Assembly: GCF_001428045.1 (NCBI RefSeq)
Contig: NZ_LMSD01000013.1
Location: 44,072-108,071, forward strand
Length of the DNA stretch: 64,000 bases
Direction of reading: 5' to 3'
Origin: Paenibacillus sp. Soil750
Lineage (GTDB): Bacteria > Bacillota > Bacilli > Paenibacillales > NBRC-103111
A program made the position numbers and the translations under genes. The first letter of the stretch is position 1; each line of letters starts with the position of its first letter. Shown piece by piece: positions 54,401 to 62,597 of this stretch. A model generated the notes under the pieces. The model saw nothing but the letters and a program-made list of their open reading frames with translations. It was not told the origin of the DNA and did not search any database.

Positions 54401-55868
54401 AAAAGGTATGACCGAGCACCTCGTAATATTTCAGCTTATCACTCGTTCCGATGAGTTGAAACGTATTGATATCCGTGTTCCCCCATTTAATATCAACTCT
54501 CGCGATAGCTGGTGCATTGGAGCCTAAATCAAACTTCAACCACGTCCAATAGTCGGATTGCGTAAATTGTGTGGCATCGTCATTGTCTGTTACAGCAGCA
54601 ATGCTAGGATCATTTAGCGCATTCGGTATCGGGATTAGATTATTGCTGCTGTCAAAGAAACGAATCTCTTTGATCTTCATCGGCTTCGAGGTCGAAGCGG
54701 ATTCACGCCAACCGCGTAAGTTCAAATACTGCAAGGATCTAGGATCGCTATTGGTAAAAGATTGCCAATTCATCGTATCCCCGTTGCTTAACGCATAGTC
54801 GACATCGAATTGGTTTTTGAAATAGGCGTTAAGCGTGTGCACTGCGACCCAGTTCATCGGGATGTCAGTGCCTCCACGCGCATAGAAGTAGGCCGAATCC
54901 GTCATGAACGCCGCTTGCTTGGCGAGGCCGACATTGTTCGTCGCATCGCTTAAGCCTCCACCGCCCTTCCAACCGTACTCACTCACGATCGTGGTCGCAT
55001 TCGGATAAAACTGATGCAGGTAGCCCTTCATCTGAATTTCCTGTGTCTCATTCATCCGCACATCCTCTTGATAGCGGTGCCAAGAAACGAAATCCACTTG
55101 ATACCCATTGGCATAAGCAATATCAACAAACTGCTTCTGCTTGTCAAAGTTATATCCGGATAACACCGGTCCTCCAACCTTAACGGAATGGCCCGTGAGT
55201 CCTTGTGTATTGACCCATTTCACAGCTTCCGACATGCCTTGATACATGCGCATATAACCGGGAATGTCATCCTTCGTATGCCCGTAAAATGCTGGCTCTA
55301 GGTTAGGTTCGTTGCCGACCTCGATGTACTCAAGTTCTGGATTCTTTTCCTTCAACGTATAAATAATTTTCTTCATGGCCTTGTCAAATTCCGGCCAATT
55401 CATCGTCGTTTCGCCCGCGATCAAACGGTTCTTCTCCGGATTCGCATCGCCGCCATAGGAATACGCCAGGGAGATGAGGAGGGAATCAGAAAATTGTGAC
55501 ATGAAATCATACGTTTCTTTGCGTGCGCTCAGCAAATCTGGATTCGTCGCATTTCGTGCATCGTCGATGGAGTAGGCCAAATAATCACTGTTCGCACTAT
55601 CTTTATTGTAATACCAGTTGATTTTGACAAAATCCCTTACGACCTTCGTCTTAATCCCTTTCAATTCATCCACGACATGAACAGGCAAAGGGGTGTAATT
55701 CGTATTATTAAATTGCTCCGTTCTTACGAGCGGCCCTTCGGAGACCGCATAGTCCGCCTCCATGTTTACACTCGCTGCATGGACAGATTGCGGGGCAAAA
55801 CTAATGGCAACTGAACTGAGCATGAGGGCTGCGGTCAGCGCAGCACAATGCTTTTTAAATAATCCCAT
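51477..55868 (-). CDS. Secreted GH39-like clan GH-A glycosidase with multiple binding domains, 1,463 residues
   Basis: Secreted enzyme. A signal peptide (1-31) precedes a TIM barrel (about 40-375). The acid/base is Glu187 in YIEVGNEPNLE and the nucleophile is Glu297 in TIVSEYGW; the order and sequence fit GH39 (beta-xylosidase, alpha-iduronidase or arabinosidase activities). A discoidin-like segment (about 385-480) is inserted before the GH39-type beta-sandwich (to about 630). Then follow an F5/8C domain (about 635-775), a LamG-like domain, a cadherin-like beta-sandwich pair, a second LamG-like domain, and a C-terminal domain. Its start is 2 bp after the SLH protein stop, with an AGGTAGGTAAGG leader, so the two are cotranslated. 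It has no SLH domain. Confidence 0.85.
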   Translation of the reverse strand: MGLFKKHCAALTAALMLSSVAISFAPQSVHAASVNMEADYAVSEGPLVRTEQFNNTNYTPLPVHVVDELKGIKTKVVRDFVKINWYYNKDSANSDYLAYSIDDARNATNPDLLSARKETYDFMSQFSDSLLISLAYSYGGDANPEKNRLIAGETTMNWPEFDKAMKKIIYTLKEKNPELEYIEVGNEPNLEPAFYGHTKDDIPGYMRMYQGMSEAVKWVNTQGLTGHSVKVGGPVLSGYNFDKQKQFVDIAYANGYQVDFVSWHRYQEDVRMNETQEIQMKGYLHQFYPNATTIVSEYGWKGGGGLSDATNNVGLAKQAAFMTDSAYFYARGGTDIPMNWVAVHTLNAYFKNQFDVDYALSNGDTMNWQSFTNSDPRSLQYLNLRGWRESASTSKPMKIKEIRFFDSSNNLIPIPNALNDPSIAAVTDNDDATQFTQSDYWTWLKFDLGSNAPAIARVDIKWGNTDINTFQLIGTSDKLKYYEVLGHTFFTPYFNTMRMFAQLGDTRVKASGGSTDIYGTRMLATKNNDTKATMMVWNKQGDGTASANVDISVKNLPAGFQGKSVRYKKMLVDESHSNHAYNKIDDLQMVDEGIVNLTDTIVLSQTLEKNAVMLIELEAVDPSIKNIVSAGKTVTLSPGMTGGANLVDGYETTAAVAATNTYPQTVTVDLGKSYQLAGMGIDWTSSASRGYTYKIETSLDGVNFTLASDMTFSSNPAYVPPLGNSLAWFTGKARYVKLTVTGSTYDGPLSINEVKVFADGMYKNGFESVADRDTSAWTMTGYSSASTPWTFATDSVTNNTYAIPVNTYGTTPSFAILGDDLKDYGVEARVKVTNSSYTGNVQMGLLARASTYNSQYYFKLMRTSTTNQAILEKRISGTTTVLATIDLSTPIDSSKWYKLNLETIGTTIKGYVDGVLVIETTDTSRTSGKFGLRSHDALASFDDVRVYPIVPLLGSIQVDGVTINGFDPKINSYTVLVPSSTSTVTVTGSAYGTGSISVSPASGQVTFDAVGQEKTYTIAALSSEGNGANYYSLRLKQASSDATLSSLRLSVVTDPLTSPGQKLPAMSIALIPGQTEYTIHVPSRTNYVKVVEAVPTASNVSTAQISDGVMVNGTGTAKVTVTSEAGTTTVYTLHLVANAEAPTGAVLYQENFENGSFNSDPSTGWNNGATPNGASSHLRVVDEDQGKVVEKYTTTSMAFTVGQSAWTNYDVRARVKAQVGTSLPGVIARASDDAKNFYMLRIHNGTNGLAGGSTGYVSLGRMVNGSLKELDSKKIPYPYIVGNWYQLRLVVDGSHLKGYVDDNLIFDEIDNGALFSVNPPALTQGKAGIRVANQAARIDDFLVTELTDDVVVVPPVETPVPFSIEGQLNRSNGLSASVLVSRTPNATDHAGTEVVFFQLLKGTTPVSYVAMENDIGTGNRVVGHFDVADPDNLSYHVHAFVVSSWDLLNESLPVSLSNKLDMK

Positions 55869-55870
55869 CC

Positions 55871-57565
55871 TTACCTACCTCCCGATAAATGATAAATCCG
55901 GTACAGCATAACGGCTGCTTCCGCTCTGCTCGTACTAGCCAACGGTAACAGCAAGCCATCGCTGCCTTCGATGATCCCTTGCTGAATCAGTGCTTTGATG
56001 CTCTCTGAAGCATAGCCCGCTACATCAGCTGCGTCCTTGAATGCGGCCAAATTCATACCAGATCCGGCAGACTTCAGCTTACCCGCGATGGTCAGTGCTC
56101 TCGCTGTAAACGTCATCATTTCCTGTCTGGAAATGGTTTGGTTCGGCTTGAACTGGTTATCGCCAAAGCCATGGGTAATGCCAAGCGTTCTTGCCGTCTG
56201 AATCGCATCGTGATAGTAATCACTGGCGTTAACATCTGCGAAGCTTTCCCCAGCTGGCGCTGTCATTCCTAATGTCCGCATGAGAAGCAGGACAAAATCA
56301 GCCCGTTTGATCGAGGCCGCTGGAGAAAAATCCTGCTCCGAAGTTCCTGCTATGATTCCTTTGGCTGCGAGGGCCTCTATCTGCTTCTGAGCCCATGGAA
56401 ATTTGGCGATATCTCCAAACGTCTTCGTCACGTAGACGACGGCATATTGGCTAAAATGTGTGGTGGTAAACGTCACTAGCCCAGTGCCCGCGTCGTATTT
56501 GCCACTTGTCACAGGTACGGGCTTTCCACTCTCATCAAGATACCAAACCGTGATGTTATCCGGGTGATTCCGCTCCGTTACCGTAGGTTGGTACGGGATC
56601 GATACGTTGACAGGCGCTTGGACATTAGTCCAAGGCACAGGTTTACCATCAAGCTTCACATGAACGTCCACGATGGGCCGATTGCCAATTGCTTCCCTCA
56701 CTTGCCCCGAGAAGCTATCTGCTTGGATATGACGCAATGTGATAGACACATTTGCTTTCCCTGCCATTTCCTCTGTCGTAAACATGTTGCTAGGCAAAGT
56801 TATCGTACCGAACTCGGTTTGAAGCGTCAGCTGTCGGACCCTGCCTCCTGCGGTTAGTGCAGCCGCCGGAAGGGTCGTCTCATAGGCTAGCGCACCATCT
56901 ACTTTCTGCACGTTCAGCGTCAGTTTGGACGAAGCAGCGCCCTGCACGTTGGCGAAGGCCTTGTCTAGCGCTTCGAGTGTCACAGCCGCTTTCGCCACGC
57001 CAGCTGCGTCAGGTCTACTCACAGCTTGAAGCTTCAGCTCACCGATGCCGTCAGGCCTCACGGCAGGAAGCTCAGGCTTTGTCGTGGTATCTGTTACAGG
57101 ATCTGTTCCTAGATCTGTACCTGGGTCCGTTCCCGGATCTGTTCCTGGGTCTGTACCTGGATCTGTTCCTGGGTCTGTACCTGGATCTGTTCCCGGATCC
57201 GTCCCTGGATCTGGATCACCGCCCCCACTTGCAATGACTAAGAACGTTGCCACACTCACATCGCTTCCAGAACCAACCTTCACCGTATAACCCCCCAGTG
57301 GTGCATTCGTCGGCAATGTTACCGTCATTCCCGCGAGCAGCTCCGCCTTCGTCAGTTGGTCCATTTCCAACATCGTTTGATTCGGTCGCATAATCTGAAC
57401 GAGGACTTCCTGCAAGCTCGTTATTCCTTGAATCGTCAACGATTCGCCCTGCTTTTTCTGTCCGATCGCAGCAAGGCTCGTTGAGGGCTCAGCTGCATCG
57501 ACAATGCTTCCCGTGAAGAGCAATACGAAGAGCAATAGCATACTTGTTAATCGTTTTATTAACAC
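55871..57565 (-). CDS. SLH-domain surface protein with (DPGT)n linker
   Basis: Cell-wall-attached protein of 564 residues. Start chosen at GTG 57565, 7 nt after AGGAGG; the frame extends upstream to 57589 without a ribosome site. A signal peptide ends near IVDAAEPS. A small N-terminal domain (about 30-115) is followed by about nine DPGT repeats, a beta-rich region (about 165-370), and three SLH domains (about 375-564; FGDIAKFPWAQKQIEAL, FADVNASDYYHDAIQTA, FKDAADVAGYASESIKAL). No catalytic domain is visible. It is directly upstream of and coupled to the GH39-like gene, so it may tether that enzyme or display the sugar-binding partner; that is inference. Confidence 0.85.
   Translation of the reverse strand: MLIKRLTSMLLLFVLLFTGSIVDAAEPSTSLAAIGQKKQGESLTIQGITSLQEVLVQIMRPNQTMLEMDQLTKAELLAGMTVTLPTNAPLGGYTVKVGSGSDVSVATFLVIASGGGDPDPGTDPGTDPGTDPGTDPGTDPGTDPGTDPGTDLGTDPVTDTTTKPELPAVRPDGIGELKLQAVSRPDAAGVAKAAVTLEALDKAFANVQGAASSKLTLNVQKVDGALAYETTLPAAALTAGGRVRQLTLQTEFGTITLPSNMFTTEEMAGKANVSITLRHIQADSFSGQVREAIGNRPIVDVHVKLDGKPVPWTNVQAPVNVSIPYQPTVTERNHPDNITVWYLDESGKPVPVTSGKYDAGTGLVTFTTTHFSQYAVVYVTKTFGDIAKFPWAQKQIEALAAKGIIAGTSEQDFSPAASIKRADFVLLLMRTLGMTAPAGESFADVNASDYYHDAIQTARTLGITHGFGDNQFKPNQTISRQEMMTFTARALTIAGKLKSAGSGMNLAAFKDAADVAGYASESIKALIQQGIIEGSDGLLLPLASTSRAEAAVMLYRIYHLSGGR
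57099..57217 (-). repeat. 12-bp coding minisatellite for DPGT repeats
   Basis: About ten 12-bp units, such as GATCCAGGTACA and variants, encoding Asp-Pro-Gly-Thr between the two halves of the SLH protein. Synonymous differences occur between units and the last two are degenerate (DLGT, DPVT). Copy number may vary between strains. Confidence 0.85.
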
Positions 57566-57609
57566 CAAATTACCTCCTGTTCCCATCAAAATAGTTGGAT
57601 ATATAATAA

Positions 57610-57623
57610 GGAAGCGCTTTCCA
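57610..57623. promoter_or_regulatory. Weak cre-like site upstream of the SLH/GH39 pair
   Basis: GGAAGCGCTTTCCA; on the other strand TGGAAAGCGCTTCC. It keeps the central AAGCGCTT of cre but has mismatches at both ends. It lies about 45 bp upstream of the GTG start. Confidence 0.4.
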
Positions 57624-57638
57624 AATCGTGATGAAGGT

Positions 57639-57675
57639 GGACTTTAGGTCAGCAGACTACCTGTTCCTAAAGTCC
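57639..57675 (-). terminator. Hairpin after the membrane AraC regulator
   Basis: A 10-bp perfect stem (GGACTTTAGG with CCTAAAGTCC) and a 17-nt loop, 7 bp after the regulator stop. There is no T run on the minus strand, so it may be a weak terminator or an RNA-stabilising structure. Confidence 0.4.
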
Positions 57676-57681
57676 TTTCCA

Positions 57682-59967
57682 TTACTTCTCTGGTTTACCC
57701 CGATACTGTCCAGGGGTTATGCCTTCCATTTTGCGGAAATAGCGAATGAAATTCGCCGGATTGTTGTATTTGAGCTTCTCGGCGATATCCGTGACCGTCA
57801 TATTCGTCTCACGCAGCCAACGTTTGGCAATATCGAGACGGTATTGAGCCAAGTACTCGGCAAAGTTAATCCCCGTCTCCTGACGGAACACCCGACTGAT
57901 GTACTGTGGGTGATAATTAATGCGTGCAGCGCATTTTTCCAACGTTAAATCCGTATCAAACGCTTCCTCAATTAGTCGCTTCACCTCATCCGAAATCGTG
58001 CGGAACTGCGTATCTCTCCGCTCTTCCAGCAAGCCGATGCTAGGCTCCACAATTTGCTCATAGAACCAAGCTTCAATCTCGCGGGCAGCATGAAGGTGCA
58101 GCAGTTCATCGAACAAGGAACGCTCCTTCTGATTCAGCGCATATAACGAGATGCCGGAATCTTGTAACAGACGGATCAAATCGACCAACAGACGCACGAG
58201 TGAAAGCTGATAATCATTGTGGTTATCGACGGATTTGGAGGCATTCTCAATGAATGTCGCTAACGACTCATGTGCACGCGTCTTATCTGACGACTGAATC
58301 GCATCTATTAACTGCGCTGCAGCTTCCTTCGGATATTGACTCTCCTTGCCTTTCTTAGGCTGCACGTCCTCAATGAACAATGCCGCCTCCCTCCCAAGCT
58401 GTACGCGGTATTTCAGCGCTACTACGCATTCCGCGTAGCCTTGCTCCGCATCCATCCAATGCGTGAAGCTCCGGCTAATGCCTACGCTCGCTTCTACGGA
58501 TAAGTAACCTTTCACCGCTTCTTGAATCGCTACGGCCATATCGAACACTTTATTCTTGAAGGCTTCTTCAGAACCTGTCTGCGTCCCAGCAATCAATAGC
58601 ACCGCATCTTGAAAAACGATTGGAGCTAGTCGCTCTTGACTTGGCACTAGTTCCGAAACAATATTGCTGATAGCGAAGAGCAGTAAATCACGGTCCTTCT
58701 CATCAAACCGACTTTCCGCTAAATCATCGATTTGGAAGAGCAGCACGCGCATTTTATCCCATTCCAAGGTATAGCCATAATACTGGAGTCGCTCTTGAAT
58801 CTCGGATGACTTCGCCTCGCCCGTGAGCATTTTACGAACAAGCAGCTCCGTCATATGCTCCTGTTGGCCTTCTAACTGAAATTGCATACGCGATTGATTG
58901 GACAAAAGCGATTGTATGCCTTCGCTGATAACGCCTAATTCGTCCTTCGCCTCACGGGAAGTTTTGGCATCTGCAAGGGAGCGATAAATGCTCCTTACAG
59001 GCCTATACACGCTGCGTGTACCAAGTACCGCGATGATTACAGACGTACATAAAGCGATGACACTGACCCATAAGGACGTCCATGCAATGCTTTTGGCCCG
59101 CTTCGTCATCTCGCTGATTGGGAGCACAGATACGTAAGTCCAACCATTGTAGGCTGATTTACGATAAGAAATAGACATGTCCTCGTCTTGCACTTTGGAC
59201 TTGAACAGTCCTGTTGGCTCGCTAGATTCCGCAATGTGCCGAATGAACACCTCTTGCGACATATCCTGACCGATCAACGTTCGATCCCGATGAGCAACGA
59301 GCTTGTTCATTTCATCCACGATGTACATTTGCCCCATGTTGTCGTCTTCTAAATCGATCAGGTTGTTCGTTTCCTTCCCTGACAACAGAACCGCCATCAT
59401 CCCCTGAGGCTTCAGGGAGTTGATCGGCCACTTTTTCACATTCATAATCGTATAGTTATTGCTCACGACCAATGATTCCGCATCATAGCGCTCGGATAAG
59501 TCCATGCTGACCCACTTGGAGCCAGGTTGCATCGTAGCGAACTCACGCAACAGATCCTTCATTTTCACATGACTATATTCGTTAAAACCTGAATTGTTAA
59601 TTAACCAGTCATTCTCCAGGCTATACAGGAAGACGTCCTTGATCCCAAGCTCGAAGGTCTGTATCCCCAGAAGGTTATCATAGAGATCGTTGATAAGCTC
59701 CGCATCCGTGATGGTAAGCCGCTTGCCAATCGCGCTCGCCATCAGGGGGGTATTCAGCAATTGCGACGCCGTGTAATCGATAGTCTTCAAGGTTTGCTCG
59801 ACGCGCAGCTGCGTTTGACGCAAGATTTGTGCGTTGCTTTCGTTTACCTTTTCCAGAACGGTATGAGAGGAATACGTATAGGAGTACCACCCCAAAATAA
59901 GAACTGGAAAAGCCCCCACAACGAGCGTCAGCACGATTAATTTGCGTAAGTAAGTATGTGTCTTCAT
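57682..59967 (-). CDS. Membrane-bound AraC-family regulator with extracellular Cache domain
   Basis: One-component sensor and regulator of 761 residues. A helix at about 8-30 and another near 298-318 flank an extracellular dCache-like domain (about 35-290). A HAMP-like segment and a cytosolic region (about 390-600, with a degenerate GGDEF-like fold) lead to a C-terminal AraC domain (about 660-758): LTLEKCAARINYHPQYIS and VTDIAEKLKYNNPANFIRYF, each typical. There is no receiver or kinase domain, so the signal would pass directly to DNA from the membrane. It lies between transporter 3 and the SLH/GH39 genes and probably controls both. The ribosome site is AAGGAG. Confidence 0.9.
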   Translation of the reverse strand: MKTHTYLRKLIVLTLVVGAFPVLILGWYSYTYSSHTVLEKVNESNAQILRQTQLRVEQTLKTIDYTASQLLNTPLMASAIGKRLTITDAELINDLYDNLLGIQTFELGIKDVFLYSLENDWLINNSGFNEYSHVKMKDLLREFATMQPGSKWVSMDLSERYDAESLVVSNNYTIMNVKKWPINSLKPQGMMAVLLSGKETNNLIDLEDDNMGQMYIVDEMNKLVAHRDRTLIGQDMSQEVFIRHIAESSEPTGLFKSKVQDEDMSISYRKSAYNGWTYVSVLPISEMTKRAKSIAWTSLWVSVIALCTSVIIAVLGTRSVYRPVRSIYRSLADAKTSREAKDELGVISEGIQSLLSNQSRMQFQLEGQQEHMTELLVRKMLTGEAKSSEIQERLQYYGYTLEWDKMRVLLFQIDDLAESRFDEKDRDLLLFAISNIVSELVPSQERLAPIVFQDAVLLIAGTQTGSEEAFKNKVFDMAVAIQEAVKGYLSVEASVGISRSFTHWMDAEQGYAECVVALKYRVQLGREAALFIEDVQPKKGKESQYPKEAAAQLIDAIQSSDKTRAHESLATFIENASKSVDNHNDYQLSLVRLLVDLIRLLQDSGISLYALNQKERSLFDELLHLHAAREIEAWFYEQIVEPSIGLLEERRDTQFRTISDEVKRLIEEAFDTDLTLEKCAARINYHPQYISRVFRQETGINFAEYLAQYRLDIAKRWLRETNMTVTDIAEKLKYNNPANFIRYFRKMEGITPGQYRGKPEK

Positions 59968-60086
59968 GCCCCGGTTGTCTCCTTCAGCAGGCTAGTCTCG
60001 GTTACTGCCAATTCCTCTAGTATAACAAATAGGATCTGTGTCATGGGGAAAACCACAGACCCTGACAGCGGGGCACAAGACTTTTA

Positions 60087-61634
60087 TTATTTCTTGGCTG
60101 ATTTGTTATATTCGGCTGTGTACTCTTCGATTACCTTGCTGCCGCCATTTTGCTTCCATTGTTCCACTACTTTGTTCCAGCCGTTCTCATCAATCGCGCC
60201 CATAATAAATTTCGTTCTCGCGTCCTCGATCAATTTATCCAGTTCCTTGCCTTTTTCGCTAGCCGTGTCCGAAATAAAAGCATTTACCGGATTCTCAATC
60301 GCGATTTTCGCATTTTCTTTCCATACATTGTCCCGTTGGTGAACAAGCTCAGGACCGAAGGTTGTCACTTGATCTCTCAATACAGCAAGCTGAGAAGAAT
60401 CGCCCATCCCGTATTCTACGAGTAATTTAGGATCTGCTGTTTTCTTGTATTCCCCGTTTTCAACCGTGTATTGACGGCCTTCAATTCCGTTATAGAGCAT
60501 ATTCTGCATGTCTTTATCGGATAATTTATCGAAATAGTTCAAAATCGCTTTCAGTTCAGTTTCTGTTTTTACAGATGTTTTGGGAATCATGAAAATCCCA
60601 TAGGATCCTGTTCCAGCAATACTGCGAAGTCCCTTCGGCCCTTCCAATGCACCAATTATTGTGACTTTAGCTTTCGGATCTACCTTCTTCGCTTGTTCTT
60701 CAATTCCGTTCGCATCATTCAAGTTAGCAACCCAAGCTCCAGCTGTTCCTTTGTTCATCACTTGGCGACCGTCTTTGACTACAGCGAAATCGAGATTGAT
60801 CAGCTTCTCATCGTACAGCTTTTTGTAGAACTTCATCGTTTCCAAATACGCCGGTGACAGGTGCGCTGGGCTCATCTTGCCATCTTTCAATTCCCAGTCT
60901 GCTGGTCCACCATGCCAAGCCAACATGTCTCTCCAACCCGCTGGCGTTTGCTGCTCGACGAGTCCGACCGTATCATTTTTACCATTTTTATCTGGATCAT
61001 TATTCGTAAAAGCTTTCAGCACATTGTAAAAATCATCAATCGTCTTCGGTACCTGTAGGCCCAGATTGTCTAACCAATCCTTACGCAGGGTAATCCCGTC
61101 TCTTGCCAAATCGCGCTCTCGATAAATCCCGTACACTTTCCCATCGATAGAAATCGCGTTCAAGGCAATCGGGTTCATGCGGCCCAAGTTTTTGTAATCC
61201 TTCAAGTAAGGACCGAGCTCCCAGAACATGCCTGAGCGGACGGAATTCACGATGAAAGGTACCTTCTGATTCAAAACGGTAATTACACTCGGCAGCTCAC
61301 CTGAAGCCACCGTTGCACTCAATTTATCCGAATAGGTCGCAGATGGCACCCAATTCAATTTCAGTTCTGTGTTCGTCACGCTTTGAATTTTCTTGAAAAT
61401 CTCACCATCAGTTGCCATCGGCTCCGGATTGAAGCTCGGCATCATGATCGACATTTTATAAGGAGCTGTGGGCTTCGCGGCTTCCGTTGTTGCACCGGAT
61501 GGCTTCGCGCTTGCATCGGTACTTACCGCTTCCTTACTTCCTCCGCCACAACCTGCAGCAACCCCAGCAGTCAGTGTTAGAAGAGAAGCTAATGCGATGG
61601 ACTTACTCATTTTCGGATGTAACCTTTTTTTCAT
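60087..61634 (-). CDS. Extracellular sugar-binding lipoprotein of ABC transporter 3
   Basis: Substrate-binding lipoprotein of importer 3, 515 residues. The lipobox is GVAAGC (Cys29), followed by GGGS and an Ala/Thr/Pro-rich linker. The body has the LplA-type layout with VASGELPSVITVLN, PYLKDYKNLGRMNP and LRKDWLDNLGLQVP. The ribosome site is AGGGAGG. It is third in the operon after the two permeases, the same order as in systems 1 and 2. The sugar bound is probably a product of the GH39/GH30/GH43-like enzymes encoded alongside. Confidence 0.92.
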   Translation of the reverse strand: MKKRLHPKMSKSIALASLLTLTAGVAAGCGGGSKEAVSTDASAKPSGATTEAAKPTAPYKMSIMMPSFNPEPMATDGEIFKKIQSVTNTELKLNWVPSATYSDKLSATVASGELPSVITVLNQKVPFIVNSVRSGMFWELGPYLKDYKNLGRMNPIALNAISIDGKVYGIYRERDLARDGITLRKDWLDNLGLQVPKTIDDFYNVLKAFTNNDPDKNGKNDTVGLVEQQTPAGWRDMLAWHGGPADWELKDGKMSPAHLSPAYLETMKFYKKLYDEKLINLDFAVVKDGRQVMNKGTAGAWVANLNDANGIEEQAKKVDPKAKVTIIGALEGPKGLRSIAGTGSYGIFMIPKTSVKTETELKAILNYFDKLSDKDMQNMLYNGIEGRQYTVENGEYKKTADPKLLVEYGMGDSSQLAVLRDQVTTFGPELVHQRDNVWKENAKIAIENPVNAFISDTASEKGKELDKLIEDARTKFIMGAIDENGWNKVVEQWKQNGGSKVIEEYTAEYNKSAKK

Positions 61635-61689
61635 GATAAACGTCCTCCCTTTTTATATGATACATCTATCGAGAAACTGTGGAAACAGT

Positions 61690-62574
61690 TTACCCTTTAA
61701 CAGAACCCAGCAACACGCCTTTGGCGAAATGTTTTTGCAAAAACGGATACACAATGAGGATTGGCAATGTGGAAATAACGATAACAGCCATCTTCACACT
61801 TTGCTCAGGCGGTTGTACGAAATCAGCTGCGAGTGAAGTCGAATCCCCCAGCCCGCCGCCATCTGACATGATGACAATCTGTCTGAGCAGCACCTGAATC
61901 GGCCATTTCGTGGAATCATTAATATAGAGCACGGCACTGAAAAAAGTGTTCCAATGGCCCACCGCGTAGAACAGTGAGAAGGTGGCAATGGCCGGCAGGG
62001 AAAGCGGAATGACAATGCGGAACAAAATTCCCGGATCGGAGCAGCCATCGATCTTGGCAGATTCCTCTAAGCCATCGGGCAGCTGCTGAAAGAAATTCCG
62101 CATAATGATAAGATTGAATGCGCTAATCGCGCCTGGAATCAACAAAGACCAATACGTATCAATCAGGCCCAGCTGCTTAATCACCAGAAACGTAGGAATC
62201 ATACCGCCGCTAAACAACATGGTGAAAATGACAGCGATCTGAATCGGTTTGCGGTAATCCAAATCCTTCCGCGCCAGCGGGTAGGCCATCAAACACGTCA
62301 TTATGATATTAATGAGCGTACCTGCAATCGTGATGAAAATTGTGACGCCCATGCTGCGCATCAACGTACCGGTGGAGAAGATGTACTCATAGGCACTCAT
62401 CGAAAATTCCGTCGGGAACAGGATAAAGCCTCTCTGCAGTAATTCTTTTTGGGTCGCAAACGATCCCGCAACGATATAAATAAAAGGGATCAATGTCACT
62501 AATGCAAACACCGTTAACAATGTGATATTGACCGTATCAAACAGTCTACTGCCAAACGAACGATCTTTTACCAT
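61690..62574 (-). CDS. Carbohydrate ABC transporter permease, LplC/YtcP type (system 3)
   Basis: Channel subunit of importer 3. The 294 residues have six predicted membrane segments, EAA loop EESAKIDGCSDPGILF and the C-terminus KGVLLGSVKG. The start has an ACGGAGG ribosome site and lies 23 bp after the partner permease. Sequence layout is closest to the permease at 29447. Confidence 0.93.
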   Translation of the reverse strand: MVKDRSFGSRLFDTVNITLLTVFALVTLIPFIYIVAGSFATQKELLQRGFILFPTEFSMSAYEYIFSTGTLMRSMGVTIFITIAGTLINIIMTCLMAYPLARKDLDYRKPIQIAVIFTMLFSGGMIPTFLVIKQLGLIDTYWSLLIPGAISAFNLIIMRNFFQQLPDGLEESAKIDGCSDPGILFRIVIPLSLPAIATFSLFYAVGHWNTFFSAVLYINDSTKWPIQVLLRQIVIMSDGGGLGDSTSLAADFVQPPEQSVKMAVIVISTLPILIVYPFLQKHFAKGVLLGSVKG

Positions 62575-62597
62575 GGGATAACCTCCGTTCCATTGTC

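Noticed and set aside
56857..57290. Plus-strand ORFs across the DPGT region
   Set aside because: They are antisense readings of the 12-bp repeat and of the SLH protein; the low-complexity Pro/Gly or Leu/Pro runs are artefacts.
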